Part shown: piece by piece, positions 1-11,959 of the stretch
How the letters are laid out: each line of letters opens with the position of its first letter
Position numbering within the stretch: position 1 is the stretch's first letter
Assembly (NCBI GenBank): GCA_903632075.3
Contig: CAHIKZ030000582.1
Location: 38,501-102,500 of the forward strand
From: Acanthosepion pharaonis
Lineage: Eukaryota; Mollusca; Cephalopoda; Sepiida; Sepiidae
Reading direction: 5' to 3'
DNA length: 64,000 nt
The notes under the pieces: model-generated
Database searches by the model: none
The model's input: the letters and a program-made list of their open reading frames with translations, nothing else
Told to the model about the DNA's origin: nothing
Translations under genes and position numbers: made by a program

Positions 1-149
1 TTGTTAAGAAAAAGATATATACCTTGAGAGAAAAATGGATGTTTTTCTTTCAAAGTAGCTTGGTAATTCCGGCAAAGCTTTTCTACACTAATGTAAGAAT
101 AAAAAAAATATGTCTAAAGCTACATGGCTAGCAAACACAGAAAACTTTA

Positions 150-435
150 CTACATCAGTTATTTCCTCACGAGAAAGTTAATTCTTACATGTAACGTTTG
201 TTCTACAAAATTAATTTTATATAATATGTCCTTTCAGGAAGTGAGCGATCAATTTTTCACAATTGACTGTTTACTATCCCCCATTATCTACGCTCTGCCA
301 TTCATTCACATAATCTCGTTTAGTGAGATTACTCCATCTTTCACTGTATCTCTTCTCGACAGTATGTCGTCTGAATTTTAATTTCTCCAAACCCTGTTAT
401 CATGATGTGTAACATCTATTTCAACCATCTTTTTT
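150..435 (+). repeat. Arm A of a large inverted repeat
   Basis: This stretch matches the reverse complement of 2640-2945 along nearly its full length. Shared blocks include the region around the GAGCGATCAATT motif and the end ATCATGATGTGTAACAT. The copies differ by scattered substitutions, so the repeat is old. A 258-bp open frame here has no recognisable domain and I do not consider it a gene. The family is unclassified. It could be the long terminal inverted repeat of a non-autonomous DNA element, or two copies inserted in opposite orientation. Confidence 0.7.
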
Positions 436-1690
436 TCGGATTTTAAGTACGAATGGCTTTCTTGTTTGCATTTTCTTTAAACCTTTCAGGTTACTCAAGT
501 AATCCGTTCATTTATTTCCCAGCATCTGTTTTTAGGATTATATCTACGTTACTTCGGATGACTTCTGCACCTATACAGAAATTATCCAGAAGTCAATCTC
601 ATCGACGAGGAGAGATATGACGGAGCATTTCAGCACACTTTTCTTTTTTTTTCTCAAGCAAAGTTTTTTCTAATACTTAATAATTTGTGTGATTCTTTAA
701 GGCATATTTTGCTATTTCAAGACACTTCCGGTTTTCTCTATCACATTTTCGGGTGTTTATTTGTACACGAACCACATAGTTACATTTCTGAACCTGCTTG
801 AGTTTAAAGTCTGTATTTCTTATCTTACATCTGTCTTACAAACGGTTATATATTCTATATTCTTACAGTCAGTGCTTTCATTCTTACTTTTTTGCTGTCC
901 TGTATCGGAGTTCTTGCATTTATTCCTCTGTCTGTCTTCACATATATTCTGTATAATTTTTGAAGATTAAAGCATCTTTAATAACTTTCGGTTAGCGGTA
1001 TGAATATCGGCGCTGAAAGTGTAATGGAGGATCCAAGTTCAAGTTCCAGTGTAGTATGTTGCGTTCACAATCGCATAAATGACCAAAAGCATCTATTCTC
1101 CAGACAAAATTAAAAATTAAAATAAAGGGTAGACTGGATTATATTACATTAAGTCATAGTCACAAGAGATGAGGGACAACATTGAATTCCAAAAAGGTAG
1201 AAAAGTCAATGGAAAGCTAATACACTATCTTTCCCAAGAAGTTATAGCATTTGACAGGTAAGAAAGAAACGGAATCTGTGGATAGCCCTGATCACCTAAC
1301 TCTTGAAGGGATATTGGATTTTAAAATATCAGTAGCATATACGGTTAATGTATCATTATTTAAAAAGGTGCAGAAAAGGTAAGGATTCCAATCATGTTAC
1401 TTCATATCTATAGATAAATCATCATATAGACGTAAGTTCTTTTAATATTTCACCTTTATGATGATCTGCATGAGATGTCATTTCTATGTTAATAGCAAGT
1501 TTTATTTTAGATCATGTTTTAAGCTTAATTGTCTAACTATAACATTTCTAAATGCATTATTATTTAATATAGGACATATATGTTACGCAGATTATGAAAC
1601 TGGATCAAGCAGCTCAGTTCCTAGGAACCGACAGCCAGACACCAGCACAGGTGAATTGATTATAGTGGTGAAGGTTTTGTGCAGGACCAT
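436..1690. other. AT-rich stretch without recognisable genes
   Basis: I see only short open frames with low-complexity translations and no RNA gene, splice-supported exon or known repeat. It lies between the inverted-repeat arm and the first SINE. Confidence 0.5.
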
Positions 1691-1694
1691 TCAC

Positions 1695-1980
1695 AATTTT
1701 TGAAGGGCCCAATACAGAAACCTACGTGCTACGTGCCACAAGGTCCACAAACGATACCCCACAGGTTTTGAATTCAAAGATGTCCTTTTCCTACACCAGT
1801 TGCCATTTAAGGCTATAGAGACCAGTCTGTTCTGAGATTTACCCGTAGCTGAAGGGAGAGGAAGAGGATTCATACTTTTCCCAAGGGTATTAGCACGTAA
1901 GAGAATGTAATGGATTCGTCTGAAATTCGAACTCAGCTCTCCGATCCCTCATTCCAAGCCGCTAATCATTACCCATCAAG
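1695..1980 (-). mobile_element. tRNA-derived SINE, copy 1
   Basis: Read on the minus strand, a tRNA-like head with a Pol III B box (GAGTTCGAATTTC) is followed by a body shared with 11400-11625, 36750-36965 and 37345-37606. The shared body includes the conserved stretch around CTAATACCCTTGGGAAAAG, a purine/pyrimidine-rich segment and the tail near GTTTTGAATTCAAA. SINEs of this kind are Pol III transcripts mobilised by LINE machinery. It has many substitutions and no clear target duplication, so it is probably inactive. Confidence 0.7.
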
Positions 1981-2203
1981 TATATTTATAAGAAAAAATA
2001 AATATTTTTCTTATTAACGATGAGTTTGAAAGAGATAAATTATATTTGTGGAGTGAAACGATCAAAATCTTGATGTTATCTTAATTCCTATTATATGTAA
2101 TTTATATGCTGTTTGAATAAAACATTGAGCTATGTGAATCAGTTTTAATATTGTTGTTTTATTAATAGGATTCATTTGATTTATATACCAACAAAAAGAT
2201 TAT

Positions 2204-2315
<112 letters not shown>

Positions 2316-2639
2316 GTGAAAATTTTGGAGCGACCCTGCATTTTCTTAGCGAAAAAACACACCCTAAGATGAAATGTTTTGGCATTTTTTTTAAAGTAAA
2401 ATGTAAGTACATACAATATATTTTCTTTTATATTTCAGTCTCTCTCCAGGATCCTCTTACTACCAAAATATTCAAACTTGAATTCGTCTTTGTGGTGGTT
2501 TTATTGAAAAAACAAAATATGATGCTGTTGTATGATAATTTTTTATCCGAAGTAATGTGGACATAAAATGATCGATACTGGGAATGAAATGGGCGGAATA
2601 TTTGAGTAACCTGAAAGTTTAAAAGAAAATGCAAACTAA

Positions 2640-2945
2640 AACATTGTAGAATAAAATGGTAGAAATATGTTACACATCATGATAAAAGGTTTTTGGAGAA
2701 TTTAAATGTCACAAGATACTGTTGAGAAAAGGTGCCAAGATAGACGGAGTAATCTACTTAAAACGTGCTTATGTGAATGAATGGATAAGCGTAGATAATG
2801 AGAGATTAGTCAAACTTCGGTTAGAGTGACAAGGAATAAGAATTGATCGCTCATTTCCTGAATGGGCAGATTATATAAAATAAATTTTGTAGAACACAAC
2901 TTTACCTGTAAGAATTAGCTTTCTTATGTCGAAATAACTGCATAA
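2640..2945 (-). repeat. Arm B of the large inverted repeat
   Basis: This is the reverse-complement partner of 150-435. Homology extends outward to the GTTATTTC motif near both outer ends. The arms enclose about 2.2 kb holding a SINE and a microsatellite but no coding sequence. Confidence 0.7.
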
Positions 2946-2959
2946 AGGGCATACATTCT

Positions 2960-3065
2960 TAAACTCAGAATAAGATGGTTGAAATATATGTAACACATCA
3001 TGATAAAAAGGTTTGGAGAATTTAAAATCACAACGCATGCTGTCGTGAAGAGGTGCTTATTTTTG
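2960..3065 (-). repeat. Third, partial copy of the same repeat family
   Basis: It repeats the block with ATCATGATGTGT on the minus strand, in tandem with arm B and truncated after about 100 bp. A third copy suggests a dispersed family rather than a simple transposon terminus pair. Confidence 0.6.
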
Positions 3066-3189
3066 TTAAAATAAAAGTAAATAAATACACTATAGTTACT
3101 GGAATTTTATCTCATACTATAGTATTATATGAGATATAGGAGATTAATATATTTGATATCAGTAGAAGCAGTATTATGTACTATTTGCT

Positions 3190-3540
3190 TAGTATTGAGA
3201 TTACTAAGAAAGCATCTTATTTGTTCATCAATTATATAGTTTGGAAAGCTATTATTAATAAGTGTTTGTTTTAAATTCTTTAGTTCAGTGTAAAAAAAAA
3301 TCTGTTCTGTGGATGAATTAGTTTCTGCACGATGTATTAGATTCTTTATAATTGCTATTTTGTAGTAATATGGGCATTCGCTCTTGTAGGATTTTGTATG
3401 GCGAAATAGTAAATTTGTTATTATTTTTGTTTATCAATATGTCGAAGAAGTAATTTCATTATTAGTATTGAGTTCATATGTGAATTTAAGGACAGAATTA
3501 TTTTGGAAACGTTTTTTTCTACTAATCTCAAACATCTCAA
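3190..3540 (-). pseudogene. Penelope-like reverse transcriptase fragment (C-terminal part)
   Basis: The minus-strand translation has the layout of the PLE reverse transcriptase downstream of the catalytic box. A segment reading KFTYEL...ITFFDILI corresponds to the KFTxE...LPFLDVLV region. Then come RNLIHRAE and a segment with NLKQTLINNSFPN. In PLEs this part follows YxDD and leads into the linker before the GIY-YIG nuclease. There are frame changes and in-frame stops, and no catalytic aspartates are included. It differs enough from the RT at 4811-5455 to belong to another subfamily. The assignment comes from motif order read by eye. Confidence 0.6.
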
Positions 3541-3839
3541 ATATCTCTTATATCGTAATCAAAAGCATACTAATTATAAACAAGATGAAAACATACTAAA
3601 AAAATAGTAAATACTATTATATCTACAACAGATCCTAGCAAAAAAAAAATTAAGTTAATCATATACTACACTAAATCTAGCATGACAAAATAAACTATAA
3701 AATCTCCACAAATATTCTTAAATATCTATAACTGGTATATCAGACGTTATGAAAAGAATTTACATAAAATAAATAGACAACACTTGTCTCTATTATTTAA
3801 TGAAACATGTATGAATGATAAAATGCTGCCTAAATACCC

Positions 3840-3841
<2 letters not shown>

Positions 3842-3904
<63 letters not shown>
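3842..3904. repeat. (TA)n array
   Basis: About 62 bp of perfect TA alternation. It lies just 3' (minus-strand sense) of the hammerhead-like motif that ends the PLE remnant at 3985-5455. Confidence 0.95.
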
Positions 3905-3906
<2 letters not shown>

Positions 3907-3984
3907 CAAGGAATAGGAATAGATACAAATTATTTCCTAAAGGCATTATGAAAAATAAAAAATAAGAGATAATAACACTTACAG

Positions 3985-4034
3985 AACAGACCAACCGGTT
4001 TCGTTCCCAAGCTCATCAGGGTCGACTGGGAACA
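3985..4034 (-). ncRNA. Hammerhead-like motif in a PLE 3' region
   Basis: On the minus strand CTGATGA (4013-4019) is followed ten bases later by GAAAC (3998-4002), the two conserved boxes of a hammerhead core. A GTC lies a few bases further on. The segment between the boxes pairs poorly, giving stem II at best three imperfect pairs. A longer GTTCCC/GGGAAC pairing could compete. PLEs are known to carry hammerhead motifs next to their coding region and this one lies about 170 bp beyond the GIY-YIG frame. It is probably inactive. Confidence 0.45.
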
Positions 4035-4206
4035 ATTTAACAATTATTGCAATATATATTGACTCACACAAGCACCCTACATACAATTAAAACATTAAAA
4101 AATGAAATGATTAATGGTATGAGGGAGAAAAAAAATTCAAACCGCGCGAATTTGCACAGCACAAAGGAAAAAAAATGGGGAGTGTGAGGGGAATGAATGA
4201 TACACA

Positions 4207-4674
4207 CTAGAGTTTAATAACCTGAAGCCCAAGGAGACAGTCTTTTTGCTTGCAAAGAGACGGCTCCCTGGACCGAATATACAGAGACTCAATTGCCCTC
4301 AAATGAAATGGAGAGTGCGAACTGGACAGTACAGTAAACCAATTCGGACTGAAATTCTTCGCACAATCCCTGCAATTTATCAAATGTTCAGTGATCGCTG
4401 ACTCGGAAGTATTAACCAACTGGCTCTTACGGGCATCCGGATTAAGAACTCGCAATGGGGCATGTTGCCTGATCCTACAATCTAAACGTTGGGAAGTCCT
4501 TCCTATGTAGTTGCTACCGCAACCACATTTACAAGAATAAATCACGGAAGAAACATGATGGGGAGGAAGAGGATCCTTACGCATAGAGGAAAAGGCAGAA
4601 CGAGTCGCAAAATGAATCCTTAGTTGAGCAGAAAAATAGCAGAGATGGACAGCAGACAAGACCCGCCTAGCCAC
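4207..4674 (-). pseudogene. Penelope-like element: GIY-YIG endonuclease domain
   Basis: The 155-codon frame holds the GIY-YIG signature as VIY at about residues 44-46 and YIG at about 56-58, followed by R-T and a second conserved arginine. A Cys-rich stretch (CKCGCG) lies between them. A later segment reads ITEHLINC, where the family has its metal-binding glutamate. In PLEs this nuclease is the C-terminal domain of one RT-EN protein and nicks the target for retrotransposition. Here it lies downstream of the RT fragment on the same strand. The linker (4675-4810) is in a different frame and has a stop, so the protein cannot be made whole. The first Met is internal to the original protein. Confidence 0.85.
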
Positions 4675-4810
4675 AAGCTCGTCCCGCGAACCAATAAAAG
4701 GAAGCCGAGAGTAAATAGGACATTTCTGAACTAAGTATTGTTTTTCCTTTCGAAAATTAATAATTTAATCCCGCATGACGCTGTCAAGAGTTTCACTAGG
4801 ATATCCATTT

Positions 4811-5452
4811 TTAATAGATAAAATCCAATTCTTCATCCAAATATTGTTCACTGCAAATCATCAAGGGCCTATGAGTTAAGGTCTTGATGAGATTGATTTT
4901 ACGCTTTCTGGGACAAAATGAGTCCCAACGCGTATACAAACCAGAAAACGTTGGTTTGCGAAACACCGCAGTAAGAAACTGAGAAGGAGTACGATGCACA
5001 TAGACATCAAGAAAAGAGAGAAAAGAATTAGATTTCTTTTCGATGGTAAATTTCAAAGATGGATGAAGTTGGTTCATAACTGTGAGAAAGGAATCAGCTT
5101 CCACTTCACTATTAAAAAGACAAAATGTATCGTCCACATACCGACGGTACATAGACGGTGCATTGTCATAAGTGAGGAGGGACGACTCATAAAAGCCCAC
5201 AAAAATGTTGGCCAAAGCGGGAACCAAAGGGGAGCCCATGGCAACCTCATCAATCTGTCTGTACTTACAATTGTTAAAGCTAAACCCAACAGACATGGTA
5301 GCGAATTGCATAAGCTCAACAAACACATCTTCTGGGATATCCGGAGGGGACAAACTACTTCGATATAACATGTTACAACAAATATCAATAGTTTCCATTA
5401 CTGGAACAAAAGTAAACAGAGAACATACGTCAAAAGAACACATAAATTTATT

Positions 5453-5455
<3 letters not shown>
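4811..5455 (-). pseudogene. Penelope-like element: reverse transcriptase domain
   Basis: The 210-codon frame contains RT motif A (FDVCSLFT, with Asp at residue 5), a motif-B-like AMGSPL (about 68-73) and catalytic YVDD (102-105). An SFLDVYV segment near residue 142 is typical of PLE reverse transcriptases. The conserved glycine before VAMGS is replaced by Glu, and the usual Gly after SPL is Val. The 5' side stops abruptly at a (TA)n array at 5457, so finger motifs and the N-terminus are missing. The 3' end is frameshifted before the GIY-YIG part at 4207-4674. This is a decayed retroelement, not a host gene. Confidence 0.88.
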
Positions 5456-5456
<1 letters not shown>

Positions 5457-5502
<46 letters not shown>

Positions 5503-5533
5503 CAGCATATATATATATATATATATATATATT
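5457..5533. repeat. Two (TA)n arrays truncating the PLE
   Basis: TA arrays at about 5457-5498 and 5508-5533 are separated by TTCAGC. They begin exactly where the PLE reading frame stops on its 5' side. Confidence 0.9.
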
Positions 5534-5720
5534 AATTCAACACTTGACGTTTGCTTCGGTATGAAACGCGGAGTTGTGCGATTAATGTAAGGTATTATCT
5601 TATTTCTTAATATAGGTATTAAATAGCTCTGATATTTGACACTGAGCAATATTTTCTTACACTATAGAGTATTTATATGTATTTGTATACGATCGCTAGC
5701 TATCTATATTTGCCCATTCG

Positions 5721-6104
<384 letters not shown>

Positions 6105-6254
6105 CTTCCTTTTATATATTTTTCATTGGATTTGATGGTGCGGAAGATGTTATGAGTTTTTCATTTTGTTTTTCTAATGTTTTTATATATGTTATGGTCT
6201 GATATATATATATATATATATTTATGAATAAAAATGACAATAGGAAAACTAGTA

Positions 6255-6295
6255 ATTGCTGACGCGTTTCGTCCAATGTGGACTTTATCAAAGCA
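6255..6295 (-). ncRNA. Degenerate PLE hammerhead ribozyme motif
   Basis: On the minus strand the order is TTGATAA, an extra A, a perfect 4-bp stem II (GTCC, five-base loop ACATT, GGAC), then GAAACGCGTC. The last ten bases carry the GAAA box, a minimal stem III and the GTC cleavage triplet typical of PLE hammerheads. The first box should read CTGANGA. Here its first C is T and its G is A, so cleavage is unlikely. It lies about 170 bp past the stop of the PLE C-terminal fragment at 6464-6670 and about 40 bp before a short (TA)n tract. Confidence 0.65.
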
Positions 6296-6463
6296 AAATA
6301 CGAAAATGAAATTAAATGAACAAAGTAACTAATAAAAACAAAAACAGAATGTACCTAGCAACTGGAATGTAGAGAAACGCTATTTTCATATTTTTTAACT
6401 GAAAAATAACGTCAGAGATTGTCACGTGTGGAGAATATTGTCATTATATCTGTGTTGATGTAT

Positions 6464-6670
6464 TCAGCCATTTTCTTTCGATTTTATGAATCTGTTGTGC
6501 ATATTTGTTTGTAAGAGTATTAATTTTGTTAAGAAAGGTGAAATAGGGAAAAAGCCTGGGCGTAAATTAATATTTGGATAATTTTCTATGGCGGCACTCT
6601 CCAGAATTTTCCTTCTGAGTGAGTTATTTTCTTTTTTTATGAGTGTAGCATTTTTAAAATCAAAATTATG
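6464..6670 (-). pseudogene. Penelope-like element: protein C-terminus
   Basis: The minus-strand frame is open for about 66 codons and ends at a TGA at 6464-6466. It begins HNFDFKNATLIKK and contains RRKILESAAI, a stretch found at the C-terminal end of PLE RT-EN proteins after the GIY-YIG core. The GIY-YIG core itself is absent. Its upstream end abuts an RT fragment on the opposite strand at about 6670, so the element is rearranged. The downstream region holds the hammerhead motif expected of a PLE 3' end. Confidence 0.6.
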
Positions 6671-7069
6671 GTTGTAAGTGACTCATTCAAAAATATTCTC
6701 CCTACAAACTCTTCATATTTCAGATACATAGACGACTCGTTATTAATAATTCCAAAAAACACCAATTTAACGGATCTTCTCTCCAAACTTAACAACATTG
6801 AACCTACAATAAACTTCACTCTCGAAACTGAAACCAACTACACTCTTCCGTTCCTGGACATTTTGTTAATTAGAAATAACAACGAACTCAATTTTGACGT
6901 TTACAGAAAGGCTACAAACAAAAATGATCTCATCAGCTTCTACTCAAACCACCCTTCAAAAATTAAATCTGGAATTATTATAGGTTCCTATCTAAGAGCA
7001 TTAAGAATCTGTAGTCCTCAATACTTATTTAAAGAAGAAACCTACATAGAATTATCCGAAATCGTTTAA
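6671..7069 (+). pseudogene. Penelope-like element: reverse transcriptase fragment
   Basis: The plus-strand frame has catalytic YIDD at about residues 20-23 (counted from the Met at 6668). Next comes TLPFLDILL, then RKATNKNDLISFYSNH and YLRALRICSPQYL, the order seen in PLE reverse transcriptases after motif C. Motifs A and B and the whole endonuclease are missing. The frame is intact for its 133 codons, so this copy is younger than the one at 3190-3540. It is placed head-to-head with a C-terminal PLE fragment on the minus strand. Confidence 0.8.
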
Positions 7070-8929
7070 GAAACTAATCTGTACGGACAGATTCAACACT
7101 CACTTTTTGTCCCTATAAAAGGAAATCTAAAAGAACATGAATCAAACAATGCGAAATGTTAATATTATCGACTGCATTGCATTTGTTTTTTTGAAATTCA
7201 ATTAATTTCATAAATATTTTAGGAATAGATGTGCGTCACAGATTCTTTCACAATCACATAAAGCTGGGTGGAATTCGTGTATTTGAAAGTTAAATCAAGG
7301 ATGTTTAATTATTTGCATATAAAGACTAATATTTTTCTGCTCTAAAATACATTTATGAACTGTGAAATTATAACAAACTAACTTTAAAACTTCCTTATTG
7401 GATGGCATTTGTGCTACCTCCTTCGGAGGGCTCTTAATTCAGTTCGTTTAGTAGTTAGAGAATCTTTGCATATTCTTAGCATTGCAAGCTCTCCTTGATG
7501 CCGTTTGATCTGGATTTCCACTAGCACGTGTCGTTCTTTTTTTCGCCTTGGCTCGTTTTATAGCCATCTGATTCTTCATTAGCGGAGATTACGTTTTGCG
7601 GGGCATACTGCTGCCGTATGCAACAGGCAACGATAAACAACAGAATAAATCGATCGCTGCGTTTATGTATTGCATTACTATTTAAGCTTACCTTTTAAAA
7701 GTTCAACGATAATTTTTCTGTCGCGGCTTAATTTAAAAACAATTTGATGTAAGTAGATCCTTAATTTCCGTGCTAATAATTATTTTTATTTCATGGGTGA
7801 TTATTTTTAAATTATTGTACTAAAAAAATCTCTTTACAAAAAGCACGTAAAAATCGCTGGAAACAACCGCAGTAATGAAAACATGGGAATCTAAAATGTC
7901 AGGATTGCGGGTCCGGATCTGATTCCAAAATAGTATAATATGTTGGTCCACGGCCTCTAGGAGTAAAGTTGAAATAGTGTGACACAGTAACACACTGAGA
8001 TTCGCATTTATTTATATAGAAGATTACCGAAAATAGAAACGGAAGACCGGCACAGCGATAGAATCGAAATATCCACAAACATTTATATTTGTAAACTTAA
8101 TTACACAAATCAGATGATTTACCCATTATTTGACTATTTAATAGGTTTACTAAAATAGAAACTTGACAGAGTTTTGGTGGGTATACGAATTGGCAACAAG
8201 TATTTGGTTTCTAACTATTCTTACTTTAACATGTGTGCATGTATATTGTGCAAAAAACAAAAAAGTGCTACATTTCATTTTGTATATAAAGCTTTGTTAT
8301 ACCTGTACTTAACACATACTCTTTCATAATATAATTGTTCTGTACTCGTCACTTCGTTGACGGCAGGATGATCGAATTTTAAATCTAGAAAATATCTTCA
8401 GTTAAAATATAGAATGGAGTAACAAAAATGACTTCAAAAAGCCGTACACTGCGCATTAAAGAATTTTCTAGATAGATAAAAAAAAAAATTCGGGAAGAAA
8501 TGGAAATTAAACCACATTGCAATTTTATTTCAAATTCGCTCAAATTGTACGTGTACATTTTTGTGCGTGAGTGTATAATTTAGCTGAATGTCATACCGCA
8601 AAATAGTTCTACAAAATTAAAAGGGAAAGCTTTAAAAGTAACTCTATTTATTGCCGAATAATTTCTGGAAATTCAGGAAAATCTTAAAATCGAATTTTTA
8701 GGGTTTAAACAATTGGTAGTGTTTTTTTTTTTTGCTATCATCTTTGATTTTAATGTTCAGTCAAGAATATCGATTCTTCTTTTTCACAAACGTACAAATA
8801 TATATTGCATACGCGCATTCATAATCACACGCAGAAAGTGACCACAGAGAATCAGTTATTTTTATAATGTTTTTGTAGCATACCTACACCATTCACATAA
8901 ATCGAGTAGTGAATACTGTATGTTTGTCT
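7070..8929. other. No recognisable gene
   Basis: AT-rich sequence with short homopolymers, for example poly-T near 8720. A short minus-strand stretch near 7400-7570 gives a basic peptide with RRACNAKNMQR that recalls repeats in some Helitron/PIF1-type proteins. It is too short and broken to annotate. Confidence 0.4.
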
Positions 8930-9600
8930 GCAGTTGGAGATTCGTCTCCAGCTGTGCTTATCAAACTCTCTGCCTCCGAGCAGAGAGGATCTCGAGATGA
9001 AGCTATGTCGAAGGTCAGATTCTCGTCTCGGGAAACAGCTACTCGACCCCGTTTTATGCGGGTTATACGGGGAATTTTTGGCTGAGCCTACGAACTCGGA
9101 TACCTCACATTAAATTCGGCTTTGTGCCACATCTGACCGCATGGGGTGGTTGGTAAATATCCTACAGTTGGAGATTCGTCTCCAACTGTGCTGGGAAAAC
9201 TCTTTGCCTCCGAGCAGAGAGGATACCCAGATGAGACTATGTAGAAAGCCAAAGTCTCGTCTCGGGAAACAGCTATCTGACACCGTTTTATACGGTGTCT
9301 ACGGGGAATTTTTGGCCAAGCCTATGGACTCGGATACCCCACATTAAATTCGGCCATGTGCCATATCTGACAGCGTGGGGCGGTTAATAGATATCCTGCA
9401 GTTGGAGATTCGTCAACAGCTGTGCTGGTCCTGTTCTCTGCTTCTGGGCAAAGATGATCCCCAGACGAGACTATGTCGAAGGGCAGAGTCTTGTCTCGGG
9501 AAACAGCTACCCGGGAAATCCCACATTAAATTCGGCCTTGTGCTACATCTGACTGCGTGGGGAGGTTGGTAGTTATCCTGCAGTTGGAAAGTCATTGTGG
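8930..9600 (+). repeat. Tandem array of a ~230-bp unit
   Basis: Three units start at about 8931, 9162 and 9398, each opening with CAGTTGGAGATTCGTC. A fourth, truncated start lies at 9578. Within a unit there is a short inverted repeat (CTCTCTGCCTCCGAGCAGAGAG) and a conserved block CACATTAAATTCGGC. The third unit lacks about 55 bp near its end. The short open frames at 9141-9572 are by-products of the array. A single diverged copy lies on the minus strand at 59560-59780, so this is a dispersed family. I cannot name it. Confidence 0.85.
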
Positions 9601-11395
9601 AATTCACTTGACTCACTTCTAGCAGTTGACTACTTCTACTACGCGCCGCTGGTGAATCTCATATGCGTTGTTCGTGTCCTAAGTATTACCCTTCATTATC
9701 AAGCTTCGTGTGATTATTCTCTTCAGTAACCTTCCCTAGGTTAAAACAAATATATGTTTATATTTGCTATGATGATTATTCTACGCAGCATATAGTTTTA
9801 TAAATTTCAATTATCTATAAATATCATATATTTGTGGATTATTGAAATTATTCTGTACTGTAATTACACTGTATTAATTTATTCAATAGGCATCAAGAAT
9901 CTTTGAAAGTAATATTTCCCGATTTTGGATTAAACATCTGTAGAAAGAATTCTTTCATTCTACAGTTGTAATATGTGATTAACGCCAGGAAATAACAGAT
10001 GATCGGAAAATAATTTAATGTCAGTAAGGAATATTGTTCCGAAAACGAAATGATCTACTTAATAACCACTCTTATTACAGAATAAAAAAGAAATGACGTA
10101 GTTTCCAATATTCATGTATATGTCAGGAGTAGATTAAATTCTATAGCCGTAGTGAAGGCAGTTCATCTTTGAGAAGGAGTAAACCGTTTAAATCAACAAA
10201 CATTGCAATGCAAGATCGCAGCCAGGCGTATATGGCAATAAACGCTAAACTATGTATTTTTTCTTTTACACCCGCACCCCGGAGAATAATACGCATGTCA
10301 GTTAACAGGGTCCGAGAAAACTATCAGTAAATCTGACACTACTATTTCCAATACGAACCGTAGATGAGAACTAAGCCAGTGAAAGACAAACATTGTTCGA
10401 GCTAGCTTGACCGAATAGAAAAACATAATACATCTCAGGACAAATTGTGAATAAAACTCGTTGAACAGTCAGAGAAACGTATCTGCATTTTACCGACTGA
10501 CAAATTCTTTTGAAATAAGTTATATTGTTTAAGAAAAAAAAAACATCGGTGCCTCCAAGTATGCAACACTGGATTAATCGATGAAATTGCAGTTTCTCTG
10601 ACCATTGCCATAGCTATAGGCCAGGTCAACATTTTCTTATTATTTCCAGTCATTAAAAGTTAACACAAGAAGAATCAATTAACTCCACAAAAAAACGTGT
10701 ATTTTTTAATTAAATATTTAAACAAAAGAACGAATACAATTTCCGCGATAAGTGTGTTTCGTTTAAAAAAATAAATCGAAGTAGACATATTCACTTTGAA
10801 AGTTGACCAATATAACGCACAACTGAGTAAATTGGGACGTTGATTTAATTCAATAATGGCAACAACACAGATTAATCTAATTAGAAATTATCGAAAGAAT
10901 GGACAGCTATTGTTTCATGTTACATCGTGTCCTATATATCGATTTTACTAAATTAAATAAATTCAATAATTTATATTTTCTTCTGATATTGTTTAAGTTT
11001 AAGAAAGACACAGAATAGACGATTATCATGGGAAAAAAAAAACTGACATTGATTCATACTGTGAGTGGCCGTAAGCAAAATGCCATCAGGCAGATCTGGA
11101 TGAGATTAACGGCAGAAAAACAGAAATTAACCGATACTTCTCAGCGTCCAGTTAGGATCACCAAAAAATGATGACCAAAATCCATTTTAATGTTTCCCTA
11201 GCATTTTGGTAGGACTCATCATCATCATCAACAATCAATCAATTAGCGTATTTTGCGCCGCGGTGGTCACCTCTCACTTGCATCTCACAATTGTGGTTCA
11301 TGGTGACATTCCTGACAGAATAGAGCAATGGCTTCCAGTTCCTTTTTCTTGGTGGATGTTGAGATTACCCATGTCCCTCCACTCAGAATTTAAAG
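9601..11395. other. AT-rich unique-looking stretch
   Basis: No open frame with a recognisable domain. A short (CAT)n near 11217-11230 is the only simple repeat noted. Confidence 0.5.
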
Positions 11396-11399
11396 AGAC

Positions 11400-11625
11400 G
11401 GCAGGTTGTATCGACTTCGGAGATTTCCATCTCATAAACTGGTTGCCTACCAAGGCAAGGATCCAGACTGTCCTGCTATTTTAGCCATAGCCGAGGGAAA
11501 GAGATAGATTCAAACCTTTTTCCAAGGGTATAAGAACGTGAATGCAAAGAACTCAGCGGTAATTCGAACTCGGCACTTCGATTCCTCAGTTCGTTATTCC
11601 TTACTCTACCGTGTTACCACGTAAG
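11400..11625 (-). mobile_element. tRNA-derived SINE, copy 2
   Basis: The minus strand shows a tRNA-like head with B box GAGTTCGAATTAC and an upstream A-box-like GGTAGAGTAAGG. The body matches the SINEs at 1695, 36750 and 37345, including the AAGGTTTGAATCTATC and AGGACAGTCTGGATCC blocks. It is diverged and probably inactive. Confidence 0.65.
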
Positions 11626-11959
11626 GAATATGGGATTAAAATTATCACTTCATTTAATACTATTTTAAAATCTTTGATTCTCTTTCAAGAAAGTTGGTGT
11701 TTATTTCTAAAACGAGAGTAAAATTCATTTTTAGCATTAGATAAATCTTAATTTTAATCCGATAAACACGAAGCTTTCAAAATAAAAAAAAATATTTTCC
11801 TATTCAATGCATATAAATAAAATATATTTAACCAAAAGATTAATGGAAAATTAAACGCTAATTAACAAGAAATCGCTTTCTTCATTGGCCAGAAAGTGTA
11901 ATGAAAAGTAATTTGTTCGTGAACCTAACCGCTTACATTTTTTCAAATGGTCTGTTTTG

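Noticed and set aside
7400..7570. Basic minus-strand peptide resembling Helitron/PIF1-associated repeats (RRACNAKNMQR)
   Set aside because: Too short and soon broken by stops; similarity rests on memory of a loose motif.
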